Assembly (NCBI GenBank): GCA_965277875.1
Contig: CBDIDV010000002.1
Location: 3,472,001-3,536,000, forward strand
DNA from: CAWFQB01 sp965277875
GTDB taxonomy: Bacteria > Armatimonadota > Chthonomonadetes > Chthonomonadales > Chthonomonadaceae
Direction of reading: 5' to 3'
DNA: 64,000 nucleotides
Position numbers and translations under genes: made by a program. Positions 51,934 to 60,017 of the stretch are shown here, one piece after another; positions within the stretch are counted from its first letter, which is position 1; each line of letters begins with the position of its first letter. The notes under the pieces are model-generated. The model did no database searches, was not told the origin of the DNA, and was given only the letters and a program-made list of their open reading frames with translations.

Positions 51934-53049
51934 CTATATAACGCGCACGGTGGGCGTTGGAGAAGCCACGACGCGCCCGATGACGGCCTGCGCGGGCGTA
52001 TGTTCCGCGTCGAGGGCGGCGAGCAGAGCAGGCAGGGCGTCGGGGCGAACGCAGATGGCAAGCCCGCCCGACGTTTGCGGGTCGAGCATCAGGCTCAGAC
52101 GCCACGCCGCCACATCGCTGTTGACAAGCAGATGCTCGCCCAGATAAGCGCGGTTGTCCCGGTCGCCCCGCGTCACGTTCTTGGCCGCAACCAGGGCTTC
52201 GATGTCGGGCAGGGCGGGCAGGGCCTGGCTGTCGAGTTCCAGGCCGACATGCGACGCCCGCGCCAGTTGAAACAGATGACCGAGCAGGCCGAAGCCCGTG
52301 ATGTCGGTACACGCGTGAACGGCACTGTCGGGGCCGATGCCGACGTGCCGCATGGCGTTCGCCGCGCCCGCGTTCAGGGTCGCCATGCTAAGGCAGGCGG
52401 CGCGCAGGGTATCGTGGGATGCCTCGTCGAACTTGGCGGCTGTGGTAATGATACCCGTGCCGAGCGGTTTGGTCAAGACGATAACGTCGCCGATTTGCGC
52501 CCCCGCGTTTGTGGTGACGCGGGCGGGTTCGACAAGGCCGGTCACGCTCAGGCCGAACTTGGGTTCCGGGTCTTCCACGCTATGCCCGCCGACGAGGGCC
52601 GCGCCCGACTCGGCCACCTTGTCCGCGCCGCCGCGCAGGATCTCGGTCAGCTCCTCGATGGGCCGCTCCTTGATGGGAAAGCACAATATGTTCATGACCG
52701 TGATCGGCTTGCCGCCCATCGCGTACACATCGGACAGGCTGTTGGCGGCGGCGATCTGCCCGAACAGATAGGGGTCATCCACGATAGGCGTGAAGAAGTC
52801 TACCGTCTGCACGAGCGCGAGATCGTCGGTCAGGCGGTAAATACCCGCGTCGTCGCCGGTTATCAGGCCGACGAGCAGGTTGGGATCAGGAGGCAGGTTA
52901 AGGCCGCGCAAGACTTGCGCGAGTTGGGCAGGCCCAATCTTACTGGCTCAACCGCCGCCGCGCACTAAGTGCGTCAGGCGCGGGCGCTGATCCACAATTC
53001 CGGCGTTCTGGAAACTGTCGGATGGATTGTGGGGTATGTTCTCGGACAC
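51934..53049 (-). CDS. selD: Selenide, water dikinase containing selenocysteine
   Basis: The catalytic N-terminus is recovered only if the in-frame TGA at 52948-52950 is read as selenocysteine: RLTHLVRGGG-Sec34-ASKIGPAQL. This gives Sec34 and Lys37, the positions of the catalytic Cys/Sec and Lys in SelD. The remaining 337 residues contain the ATP-binding motifs (GDDAGIYRL, VDFFTPIVDDPYLFG, GGHSVEDPEPKFGLSVTG, DITGFGLLGHLFQL). SelD makes selenophosphate from selenide and ATP. The start GTG 53049 has AAAGGAGG upstream. A hairpin with a GUC loop at 52905-52921 is a candidate bacterial SECIS. The product is 371 residues, normal for the family. Confidence 0.92.
52905..52921 (-). promoter_or_regulatory. 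Candidate SECIS hairpin of selD
   Basis: On the minus strand CGCGCAA-GUC-UUGCGCG forms a 7-bp stem with a GU-containing loop about 33 bases after the UGA. Bacterial SECIS elements are stems within about 40 bases after UGA with a GU in the apical loop, so position and loop fit. It is inside the coding sequence. Confidence 0.6.
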
Positions 53050-53107
53050 GGGTATTCACCTCCTTTCACGTTGGATGTATTGTCTTGGATGTGTCCGGCG
53101 CAGGGTT

Positions 53108-53245
53108 CCGGGTACAGGAACGTACCCGTCTCGGAGGGCTTCGCCCAAGCGTCCTCACGGACGCGATGCACTTGCATATATCGGGGCATTCACGTCCAGA
53201 GGACGTTTGGCGAAGCCTCCGAGACGGGTACGTTCCTGTACCCGG
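53108..53245. repeat. Long cruciform palindrome upstream of selD
   Basis: A perfect 30-base arm (53108-53137, starting CCGGGTACAGGAACG) matches 53216-53245 in reverse complement. GCTTCGCC/GGCGAAG continues the pairing after a one-base bulge. The loop holds two more hairpins, GCGTCC-TCAC-GGACGC and ACGTCC-AGA-GGACGT. It lies 58 bases before the selD start and 26 bases after the upstream gene. It looks like a non-coding mobile or REP-like unit. Confidence 0.8.
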
Positions 53246-53271
53246 CCTCCTCACTCGCTCACGCCCGCCGC

Positions 53272-55092
53272 TCAACGATCAACGCTTGACGCTCGCAGCA
53301 ACTGTTCGGTCTCGACAGGCGCGGCGTGGGGTGTGGCGGCGCGTAACAGTATGTCGCCCGGTTCCACGGGAGGCTGGGCGGCGCGTAACAAGGTTTGCGC
53401 TGTGCGCTGCCGGTCGGCGCGGGTTTGCAGGTAGGGCAGGCATTCCTGCGCGGCCTGCTGAACGCGCTTCTGGGCGGGCGATCTGGCGCTAAGACTTGCT
53501 AATTTCTCTACGAAAGGCAGGGCGCGTTCATCGCCCACCTGCTCCCACGCCTTCAAAATGGCGACATCGTAGGCGGCTTGTTCCTCGATCTCTCTTTTCA
53601 CGCCCCATATCTCGGAAAGAGACATCCGGCCTTTTGCCAACTGCTGATTGAGCAGGCCGCGCGCAGGCTCGTCCAGCAGGGCCGCGTCGCTTGCCTGCAA
53701 GCGCGGCAAAATCCGCGTGATCGCTGTTTGCAGCGCCTTGCGAACGTACATTCCCGTCGCGAAAACGCTGTTTTGCTGAGGCATTTGGCAGATCAGCGTA
53801 CCGAGCAGGGCGGGGTTGTCTAGGGCTTCGAGCGATTCGACCAGGCGTTTTTCGGGAAATACGCCGTTGTCGCAGCCCAGCATCCGCGCCCGGTCGCGGT
53901 TGCGGCGCGCATAGTTGACGTTCGCGCCGGCCAGCCAGCCAAACGCGCCGCCGCCGAACGCACAGCCGAACGCGACAATCAGGGACATACGCAGATCATA
54001 GTAGGGCGAGTGGATGCAGGGAAAGTACGTCAGGCTGCCGATGACGGCTCCCACAGCAATGCAGATGGCATACAGGATATTGTTCAATCGCCGCCCCTCG
54101 GCGGGTTCGCGCCCCAGCATGTGCAGGACTTGTTCCAACTGCGCGGCGTTCATGTGATGCAGGGCTGTTTGCGCGGCCTGCCGCTCGCCCTCGTTCCGGC
54201 TGCCCAGGCGCATCACGCAGGCCAGGATGCTGTCTTCCCCGGTCTGCGGAAGCGTCAGCAGTTGTGGCAAGTTTTGCCGCGCGGCATCGTTGGGCGCGAA
54301 ACGCGCTAGATACTCGTCCGCCGCCTCCCTTACCTCCCATACACGCGACTGCTTCGCTATGCGCCGCACCTGCGCCACGGCGGAACCATCTTCCATTCTT
54401 GTGAAGAATTGGATCGCAGCAGCCGTCAGGTCGCCGTACCTGCCGTCGAGATACCCCCGCAAATTCCGTCGTTGCGCTTGTGTAAGAGAAACGCGAGGAA
54501 AGGTCCCGCAGGTCAGCAAGTGCTGTAATGCGATTAGTAAAGGTCTTCTGACAATGGTACTGGTGGCAGAATCATGTGAAGAAAGGATTAAACCTGGTTC
54601 TGTGAGAATGCACACAGCCAAAACCGGGTTCATATCTGCCAACGCTTTTGCCGCGCTGAGGAGTTTCGCTTCACTTGTCGCCCAGATACCCGTAAACATA
54701 CTGGCAACACCCATGCCGAATAGCCCAAGCAACGCTATGATGACGCTTGTCGAAAAAGGCTCGTGCGGACCATGACGAAGTGACCACCCAAACACGATAA
54801 TACAAGCTGCGGCAAAGGTGACAAAAAAGGCGCCGAAGCAGGTGAAATTTATACGGGCGCGGCGGCGAATGAACGCGGCTAACTCATCAGACGCATCGGG
54901 AACGAGGGCGGCGAGGCGTCCTTTTGAGGCGGCGAGGGTGTCGGCGTCCGTGTCGTCCCACTGGCGCAGGGCGTCGCGCAGTTCCGGGGACAGGGCGGAA
55001 GTTGGGGCGGGATTGCGTTGATTGGTGTTCTGGCTTACACTGTCCGATGGCGTATTGTCGTGTCGAGTATTCACGGGTCGTTGCCTTTGCAT
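53272..55092 (-). CDS. Membrane protein with HEAT-like helices and LLRA-repeat tail
   Basis: This 606-residue protein has two pairs of membrane helices: FGAFFVTFAAACIIVFGW with STSVIIALLGLFGMGVASMF near residues 85-150, and ILYAICIAVGAVIGSLTYF with LIVAFGCAFGGGAFGWLAG near 345-395. The remainder is alpha-helical and HEAT-like (ALRQWDDTDADTLAASKGRL, ALDNPALLGTLICQM). The C-terminus carries three spaced copies of LLRA: TLLRAAQPP, ILLRAATPH and QLLRASSVD. The same triple tail occurs in the gene at 56865. AGGAAGCGAT precedes the ATG. Function unknown. Confidence 0.7.
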   Translation of the reverse strand: MQRQRPVNTRHDNTPSDSVSQNTNQRNPAPTSALSPELRDALRQWDDTDADTLAASKGRLAALVPDASDELAAFIRRRARINFTCFGAFFVTFAAACIIVFGWSLRHGPHEPFSTSVIIALLGLFGMGVASMFTGIWATSEAKLLSAAKALADMNPVLAVCILTEPGLILSSHDSATSTIVRRPLLIALQHLLTCGTFPRVSLTQAQRRNLRGYLDGRYGDLTAAAIQFFTRMEDGSAVAQVRRIAKQSRVWEVREAADEYLARFAPNDAARQNLPQLLTLPQTGEDSILACVMRLGSRNEGERQAAQTALHHMNAAQLEQVLHMLGREPAEGRRLNNILYAICIAVGAVIGSLTYFPCIHSPYYDLRMSLIVAFGCAFGGGAFGWLAGANVNYARRNRDRARMLGCDNGVFPEKRLVESLEALDNPALLGTLICQMPQQNSVFATGMYVRKALQTAITRILPRLQASDAALLDEPARGLLNQQLAKGRMSLSEIWGVKREIEEQAAYDVAILKAWEQVGDERALPFVEKLASLSARSPAQKRVQQAAQECLPYLQTRADRQRTAQTLLRAAQPPVEPGDILLRAATPHAAPVETEQLLRASSVDR

Positions 55093-55211
55093 ATCGCTTC
55101 CTGTTCGCGCTTTGATCTCACGGTTATGTACGGTTGGATGTCGGCAAAGTACGCGCCAGAGCCTGGCGCTGCGACCGGATTTTCATTGCGCTTACAGAGA
55201 TGATCGCCGCC

Positions 55212-55276
55212 ATGAACGAACCTGTCCCCTGCGTATGAAAGCAGAGCCGCCGCAATCGCGGCGGTCTTTTGTTTTT
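55212..55276 (+). terminator. Intrinsic terminator with a preceding mini-ORF upstream of xylA
   Basis: CCGCCGC (55247-55253) pairs with GCGGCGG (55258-55264) and is followed by TCTTTTGTTTTT. Immediately before it, from 55201, a 12-codon open frame (MIAAMNEPVPCV) ends at the hairpin. With no plus-strand gene upstream, this could be an attenuator-like leader for xylA or the end of a small RNA. The remainder of 55093-55393 shows only a possible TATAAT at 55363-55368. Confidence 0.5.
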
Positions 55277-55393
55277 GCAGGGAAACGCGGCAGATTTAGC
55301 GAATGTGCGTCTTAGAGCCTGTCCGCGCTGCAATGTGACGACACGGGCAGCAAAGCGAACACTATAATATGTGAGAGGAAGCAACGACGCATC

Positions 55394-56581
55394 ATGAGCG
55401 ATTATACACCCAGAAAGAGTGACAAGTTTACATTTGGATTATGGACGGTCGGTAATCCGGGCCGCGATCCGTTCGGGCCGAACACGCGCCCGATTGTTTC
55501 CCCCGGCGGCCTGTGCTTTCAGCCCGCCTACATCGCGGAAAAGCTGGGCGCGTTGGGCGCGTATGGCATCAACTTCCACGACAACGACCTGATTCCCATT
55601 GACGCCACACCGGGCGAGCGCGATCAGATAGCGTCCGAGTTCAAAAAGGCGCTGGCTGACAACGGCCTTGTCGTGCCGATGGCGACCACAAACCTGTTTT
55701 CCGATCCGATCTTTAAGGACGGCGCGTTCACGTCCAACGACCCGAAAGTACGCGCGTATGCCCTGCAAAAAACCATGCGGGCGATGGATCTGGGCGCGGA
55801 GTTCGGGGCCGAAACATACGTGTTCTGGGGCGGGCGCGAGGGAACCGAGACCGACGCCAGCAAGGACGCCCGCGACAGCATGAAACGCTTCCGCGAATGC
55901 CTGAACTTCGTGGTGGGCTACGACGAGGCGCAGGGCTACAATTTTAAGTTCGCCCTGGAACCTAAGCCCAACGAGCCGCGCGGCGACATCTATCTGCCCA
56001 CGGTCGGCAGCGCGCTGGGATTTATCGCCACGCTGGACAAGCCGGAGAAGTTCGGCGTCAACCCGGAATTCGCGCATGATACGATGGCCGGTTTGAATTT
56101 CGTCCATGCCGTCGCGCAGGCCATTGACGCGGGCAAGCTGTTCCACATAGACCTGAACGGCCAGAAGCCCGGTCGCTACGATCAGGACTATCGCTTTGGG
56201 GCCGAGGACATCAAGGCCAACTTCTTCCTGGTCAAGATGCTCGAAGACAGCGGCTACGAGGGGATGCGCCACTTCGACGCCCACGCCTATCGCACCGAGG
56301 ACGAGGCGGGCGTGTGGGACTTTGCGCGGGGCTGTATGCGGACGTACCTGATCCTCAAGGAAAAGGCGCGGCAGTTCAACGCCGACCCGGAAATACAGGC
56401 CATTATACAGCAGGTCAGCGCCGACCCGGACGGCGTCAGTCCTCTGCTGGCGTCGTACTCCCAAGACAACGCCGACAAGATCAGTCAGATGCCGATTGAC
56501 CGCGTCGCGTATGGCGCAAAGGGCATCCCCTACGAGAAGCTGGACCAACTCACGACGGAACTGCTGCTCGGCGTCCGCTAG
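55394..56581 (+). CDS. xylA: Xylose isomerase
   Basis: This is a 395-residue class I (actinobacterial-type, ~390 residues) xylose isomerase with a TIM barrel. It interconverts D-xylose and D-xylulose with two divalent metals. The active-site features are visible: GINFHDNDLIP with the catalytic His near residue 54, YVFWGGREG, the metal-binding EPKPNEPRGD near 180-190, PEFAHDTMAGLNF, FHIDLNGQKPGRYDQD and HFDAHAYRTED. ATG 55394 has GAGAGGAAG upstream, somewhat distant. No xylulokinase is adjacent, although an FGGY kinase is at 5.1-6.6 kb. Confidence 0.95.
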   Translation: MSDYTPRKSDKFTFGLWTVGNPGRDPFGPNTRPIVSPGGLCFQPAYIAEKLGALGAYGINFHDNDLIPIDATPGERDQIASEFKKALADNGLVVPMATTNLFSDPIFKDGAFTSNDPKVRAYALQKTMRAMDLGAEFGAETYVFWGGREGTETDASKDARDSMKRFRECLNFVVGYDEAQGYNFKFALEPKPNEPRGDIYLPTVGSALGFIATLDKPEKFGVNPEFAHDTMAGLNFVHAVAQAIDAGKLFHIDLNGQKPGRYDQDYRFGAEDIKANFFLVKMLEDSGYEGMRHFDAHAYRTEDEAGVWDFARGCMRTYLILKEKARQFNADPEIQAIIQQVSADPDGVSPLLASYSQDNADKISQMPIDRVAYGAKGIPYEKLDQLTTELLLGVR

Positions 56582-56864
56582 ATCGGCGATGCAGCGAGGT
56601 ATGCAAGACGCGTAACCATTCTACCGACGGGAAGGTTCGATTGAACGCATTGAGTCATGCTTGCCTCGTCAACAGAGCTGCCGCAGCAATCCCGTAAGGC
56701 CGGGGCTTGTCCCTCGCTGAAAAAGCTCTACTTCGACACAGCCTTGCGCTCTCGAAGGCGTTTTCGGCAGGGGACAAGCCCCGGCCTTACGGGATGTTAC
56801 TGTTAAAGTTACATTGAGGCACAGGCTATCACGCTGCGTTGTACGGCGTCGTTAGGGGTCATTT
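56582..56864. repeat. Intergenic palindrome after xylA (CGGGGCTTGTCCC type)
   Basis: A 25-base arm (56689-56713, core CCCGTAAGGCCGGGGCTTG) has a perfect complement at 56771-56795. The 57-base centre contains CCTT-AAGG and GCTGAAAA/TTTTCGGC partial pairings. It may end the xylA transcript, although no T tract follows. Nothing else is seen in the ~280-base gap. Confidence 0.75.
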
Positions 56865-57488
56865 GTGTTAGGTATATTGATAGCTTTGCTGTTCTCACCT
56901 CTAATCCTTGTTATCGCGCTTGGGCAAACCAATAGGCGGTATCGAGACCAAATGCGCGCGGCGGCGATACGCAGCATAGGGCAATCGGCATCACCGGAAG
57001 GATTGAACGTGCTGGCAGATGCACTACGAGAAAGTCAAGGCGAGGTGTGGTCTGCTGCCATAATAGCACTGCCCACCGTGGTCGCTGCTCTCACGCCGGA
57101 ATGGTACGGACGAATGCCTGCCGGAACCACGCGGGACGTATGCCGCACCCTTCAATGTACGTCGCTTCCCAATCGCACTCGCCTTTTACTTGTTCAAGCG
57201 CTGGAGATAGTTGGCGACGGCTCCGGTGTACGCGAAATCGAAGTAATGCTTGCCGATAAGCAACCTTTGTACGCTGACAGGGATGGCATAAAGGAACGTC
57301 TTCGCGCCCTGCTGCCCCTGCTGCGCGAACGCCTGCGCCTGGAACAGGACGACGCCCTCCTGCTGCGCGGGTCGCAGCAGACAGCGACATCGCAGGAGCA
57401 GCTTTTACGCGCTGCCGCGCCGCAGGCCACGCTGCCGCCGCCGGAACAACTGCTAAGGGCCGTCGAGGGCCGCGACAATGCTTCGTAG
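56865..57488 (+). CDS. Small HEAT-like membrane-anchored protein with LLRA-repeat tail
   Basis: This 207-residue protein has an N-terminal membrane anchor (MLGILIALLFSPLILVIALG). HEAT-like helical pairs follow (AAIRSIGQSASPEGLNVLAD, ALRESQGEVWSAAIIALPTV). The C-terminus carries three LLR(A/G) repeats: ALLLRGSQQ, QLLRAAAPQ and QLLRAVEGR. That tail is shared with the protein encoded at 53272-55092. The start is GTG 56865 after AGGGG. No enzyme motif is visible. The common tail suggests that both proteins are handled by the same partner. Confidence 0.68.
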   Translation: MLGILIALLFSPLILVIALGQTNRRYRDQMRAAAIRSIGQSASPEGLNVLADALRESQGEVWSAAIIALPTVVAALTPEWYGRMPAGTTRDVCRTLQCTSLPNRTRLLLVQALEIVGDGSGVREIEVMLADKQPLYADRDGIKERLRALLPLLRERLRLEQDDALLLRGSQQTATSQEQLLRAAAPQATLPPPEQLLRAVEGRDNAS

Positions 57489-57536
57489 CTTACACACATC
57501 ATAGGCTGTGACTATCAACAGCATCGGAACAATAGC

Positions 57537-57566
57537 TTGAACAACACAGCGAGTTCAGGTTATACT
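57537..57566 (+). promoter_or_regulatory. Promoter of leuC
   Basis: TTGAAC (57537-57542) and TATACT (57561-57566) are separated by 18 bases, about 75 bases before the leuC start. No leader peptide rich in leucine codons and no T-box signature is seen between promoter and start. Confidence 0.5.
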
Positions 57567-57641
57567 AGAGTAGTTCCAGACCACAACCCGTTCGCGCTCT
57601 ATTAGAGTTGACCATATTTGGATTGTAGGAGTGATGCTGCT

Positions 57642-59108
57642 ATGACTGCGACCCTGCCGCCCGCCTCGTCCGCGAAAACACCGACCCTGCCTGCCGCTTC
57701 GTCCAAGACCGTGTTTCCCAAAACCATGTTCGAGAAGATATGGGAGGCGCATGTCGTCCATGAACAGACCGGACAGCCCGCCCTGCTTTATATTGATCTG
57801 CATCTTGTGCATGAAGTGACCAGCCCGCAGGCGTTCGAGGGGCTGAGGCTCGCGGGGCGCAAAGTGCGCCGCACCGATCTGACCATCGCGACAATGGATC
57901 ACAATGTACCCACTACGGATCGAAGCCTGCCCATTCTGGACGACATCGCCCGCAATCAGATGGACACACTGGCCCGCAACTGCCGCGAGTTCGGCGTCAC
58001 GCTGTACGACATCCACGATCCGCGCCAGGGCATCGTGCATGTGATCGGGCCGGAACTGGGTTTGACGCAGCCGGGTATGACGATTGTTTGCGGCGACAGC
58101 CACACCAGTACGCACGGCGCGTTCGGCGCGCTGGCCTTCGGCATCGGAACCAGCGAGGTGGAACACGTTCTCGCCACGCAGTGCCTGCCCCAATCACGCC
58201 CCAAAACAATGGAGATCCGCGTGGAGGGAGAACTGCGCGCGGGCGTCTCGGCCAAAGACATCATTCTCGCCATCATCGGCAAGATCGGCACGGCGGGCGC
58301 GACTGGCTATGTCGTGGAATACACGGGCGCGGCCATTCGCAGCCTGACGATGGAAGGCCGCATGACGGTCTGCAACATGAGCATCGAGGCGGGCGCGCGG
58401 GCAGGCATGATCGCCCCGGACGAGAAAACTTTTGCCTACCTGAAGGGGCGGCAGTTCGCGCCGCAGGGCTTGGAGTGGGACATAGCCATGCAGGAATGGC
58501 AAACCCTGGCCTCCGATCCCGACTCTGTCTATGACACGACTGTTGTTCTGGACGGCGCGGACATAGCGCCCTATGTGTCGTGGGGAACCAGCCCCGGCAT
58601 GACGCTGCCCATCACGGCTAATGTCCCCTCCCCCGACGACGCGGACGACGAAGGCGACCGCCGCGCCATTGCCCGCGCCCTGGAATACATGGGACTGGAA
58701 GCGGGTACACCCCTGCAATCCGTCGTGATAGATACCGTGTTCATCGGAAGCTGCACAAACGGACGGCTCGAAGATCTGCGCGATGCAGCCGATGTTCTGC
58801 GCGGGCAGAAAGTACGGGCGGGCTTGCGCGCCCTCGTGGTTCCCGGCTCGGCCCTCGTCAAGCGGCAGGCCGAGGCCGAGGGTCTGGACACGGTCTTCAA
58901 GGATGCGGGCTTCGAGTGGCGCGAGGCGGGCTGTTCCATGTGCCTGGGCATGAACCCCGACATCCTCCAGCCCGGCGAACGCTGCGCCAGCACGTCCAAC
59001 CGCAACTTCGAGGGCAGGCAGGGCAAGGGCGGGCGCACCCATCTGGTCAGTCCCCGTATGGCCGCCGCCGCCGCCATTACGGGACACCTCACCGATGTTC
59101 GTACCTGA
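57642..59108 (+). CDS. leuC: 3-isopropylmalate dehydratase large subunit
   Basis: This 488-residue aconitase-superfamily subunit forms the 4Fe-4S active site for isomerising 2- to 3-isopropylmalate in leucine synthesis. Key features are TMDHNVPTT, GDSHTSTHGAFGALAFGIGT, the cysteine ligands in VFIGSCTNGRLEDL and in AGCSMCLGMNPD, and SNRNFEGRQGKGGRTHLVSP. ATG 57642 follows AGGAG at 10-base spacing. An extra ~30 residues at the N-terminus (Ala/Pro/Ser-rich) precede the family start. leuD follows after 144 bases, mostly occupied by a palindromic repeat. Confidence 0.95.
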   Translation: MTATLPPASSAKTPTLPAASSKTVFPKTMFEKIWEAHVVHEQTGQPALLYIDLHLVHEVTSPQAFEGLRLAGRKVRRTDLTIATMDHNVPTTDRSLPILDDIARNQMDTLARNCREFGVTLYDIHDPRQGIVHVIGPELGLTQPGMTIVCGDSHTSTHGAFGALAFGIGTSEVEHVLATQCLPQSRPKTMEIRVEGELRAGVSAKDIILAIIGKIGTAGATGYVVEYTGAAIRSLTMEGRMTVCNMSIEAGARAGMIAPDEKTFAYLKGRQFAPQGLEWDIAMQEWQTLASDPDSVYDTTVVLDGADIAPYVSWGTSPGMTLPITANVPSPDDADDEGDRRAIARALEYMGLEAGTPLQSVVIDTVFIGSCTNGRLEDLRDAADVLRGQKVRAGLRALVVPGSALVKRQAEAEGLDTVFKDAGFEWREAGCSMCLGMNPDILQPGERCASTSNRNFEGRQGKGGRTHLVSPRMAAAAAITGHLTDVRT

Positions 59109-59122
59109 AAGAATTAGGATTT

Positions 59123-59240
59123 TACCGCAGATGAAGCGGATGAAACGGATGAACCCGAATCAAGAGAGAAGTCAATAGGACTATAGCTGCTTGATTGATT
59201 TATCGGCGTTCATGCGTTTGATCCGCTTCATCTGCGGTTA
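59123..59240. repeat. Palindromic repeat between leuC and leuD (CGCAGATGAAGCGGAT type)
   Basis: An 18-base arm, ACCGCAGATGAAGCGGAT (59124-59141), is perfectly matched at 59221-59238. Further imperfect pairing (GAAACGGATGAAC against GTTCATGCGTTTG) extends inward. The right arm ends directly at the leuD ribosome site (GGAG at 59241-59244). Related to 4939-5102. Confidence 0.82.
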
Positions 59241-59252
59241 GGAGTGATTATT

Positions 59253-59873
59253 ATGGAGCCTTTTGTACGGCTGACGGGTGTGGCCGCGCCTCTGGATCGC
59301 GTGAATGTGGATACCGACCAGATCATACCCAAGCAGTTTTTGAAGCGCATCGAGCGCACAGGGTTCGGGCAGTTTCTGTTCTTCGACTGGCGGTACCTGG
59401 ACGACGGCAAAACGCCCGACCCGGCTTTTGAACTGAACGCGCCCGGTATGCAGGGCGCGGGCATTCTCATCGCAGGCAGGAACTTCGGCTGCGGATCGTC
59501 CCGCGAACATGCGCCCTGGGCCTTGCTGGACTATGGCTTCCGGGCCGTTCTTGCGCCCTCGTTTGCCGACATCTTTTATAACAACTGCTTCAAGAACGGC
59601 ATTCTGCCCGTCGTCCTGCCGGAAGATACTATCAATACCCTGCTTGCGGCGGCAAAAGCGAAACCCGGCTTCCGGCTTACAGTTGATCTTCAGTCGCAGC
59701 GCATCACGGACGAGCAGGGGCAGGAAATCCCGTTCGAGGTGGATGCTTTTCGCCGCCACTGCCTGCTGAACGGCCTGGACGACATCGGCCTGTCATTGCA
59801 GCACGACCATGCGATTGCCGCCTACGAGTCGCGCCGCCCCCTCTGGAAACGCGGCGTGGCAGAAGTTGTTTGA
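59253..59873 (+). CDS. leuD: 3-isopropylmalate dehydratase small subunit
   Basis: This 206-residue small subunit forms the swivelling aconitase-like domain that completes the LeuCD active site. The family motifs are VNVDTDQIIPKQFLKRI and AGRNFGCGSSREHAPWALLD, followed by FADIFYNNCFKNGILPV. ATG 59253 has AGGAG at 8-base spacing; the GTG at 59244 overlaps that site. It is the second gene of the leuCD unit and ends at the terminator at 59928-59960. leuA and leuB are not in the window. Confidence 0.95.
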   Translation: MEPFVRLTGVAAPLDRVNVDTDQIIPKQFLKRIERTGFGQFLFFDWRYLDDGKTPDPAFELNAPGMQGAGILIAGRNFGCGSSREHAPWALLDYGFRAVLAPSFADIFYNNCFKNGILPVVLPEDTINTLLAAAKAKPGFRLTVDLQSQRITDEQGQEIPFEVDAFRRHCLLNGLDDIGLSLQHDHAIAAYESRRPLWKRGVAEVV

Positions 59874-59927
59874 GCGCCGTTCGTGGCGAGCGTAATGTTA
59901 CGAACACACTGCAGCCGACAAGCAAAT

Positions 59928-59960
59928 AGGGCGGGACGACCAATCAGGTCGTCCCGCCCT
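59928..59960 (+). terminator. Intrinsic terminator after leuD
   Basis: AGGGCGGGACGACC (59928-59941) pairs perfectly with GGTCGTCCCGCCCT (59947-59960) around AATCA. A weak TCAATTC follows. Confidence 0.72.
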
Positions 59961-59983
59961 TCAATTCATCACCTGGGAGACAT

Positions 59984-60017
59984 CAAGCAACAAACAACAA
60001 ACAACAAGTAACAAAGT
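59984..60017. repeat. ACAAGCAACAAACAACAA microsatellite
   Basis: Imperfect ACAA units lie between the leuD terminator and a structured element. A related tract lies at 60275-60304, so the structured region is flanked by two such tracts. Confidence 0.6.

Noticed and set aside
52974..53434. Several short open frames through 53.0-53.4 kb on both strands
   Set aside because: They exist because the long palindrome there is read in both directions; the true coding content is the selD N-terminus and the end of the HEAT-like gene.
57567..57641. T-box or leucine attenuator upstream of leuC
   Set aside because: There is no leucine-rich leader peptide, no T-box motif and no terminator between promoter and start.
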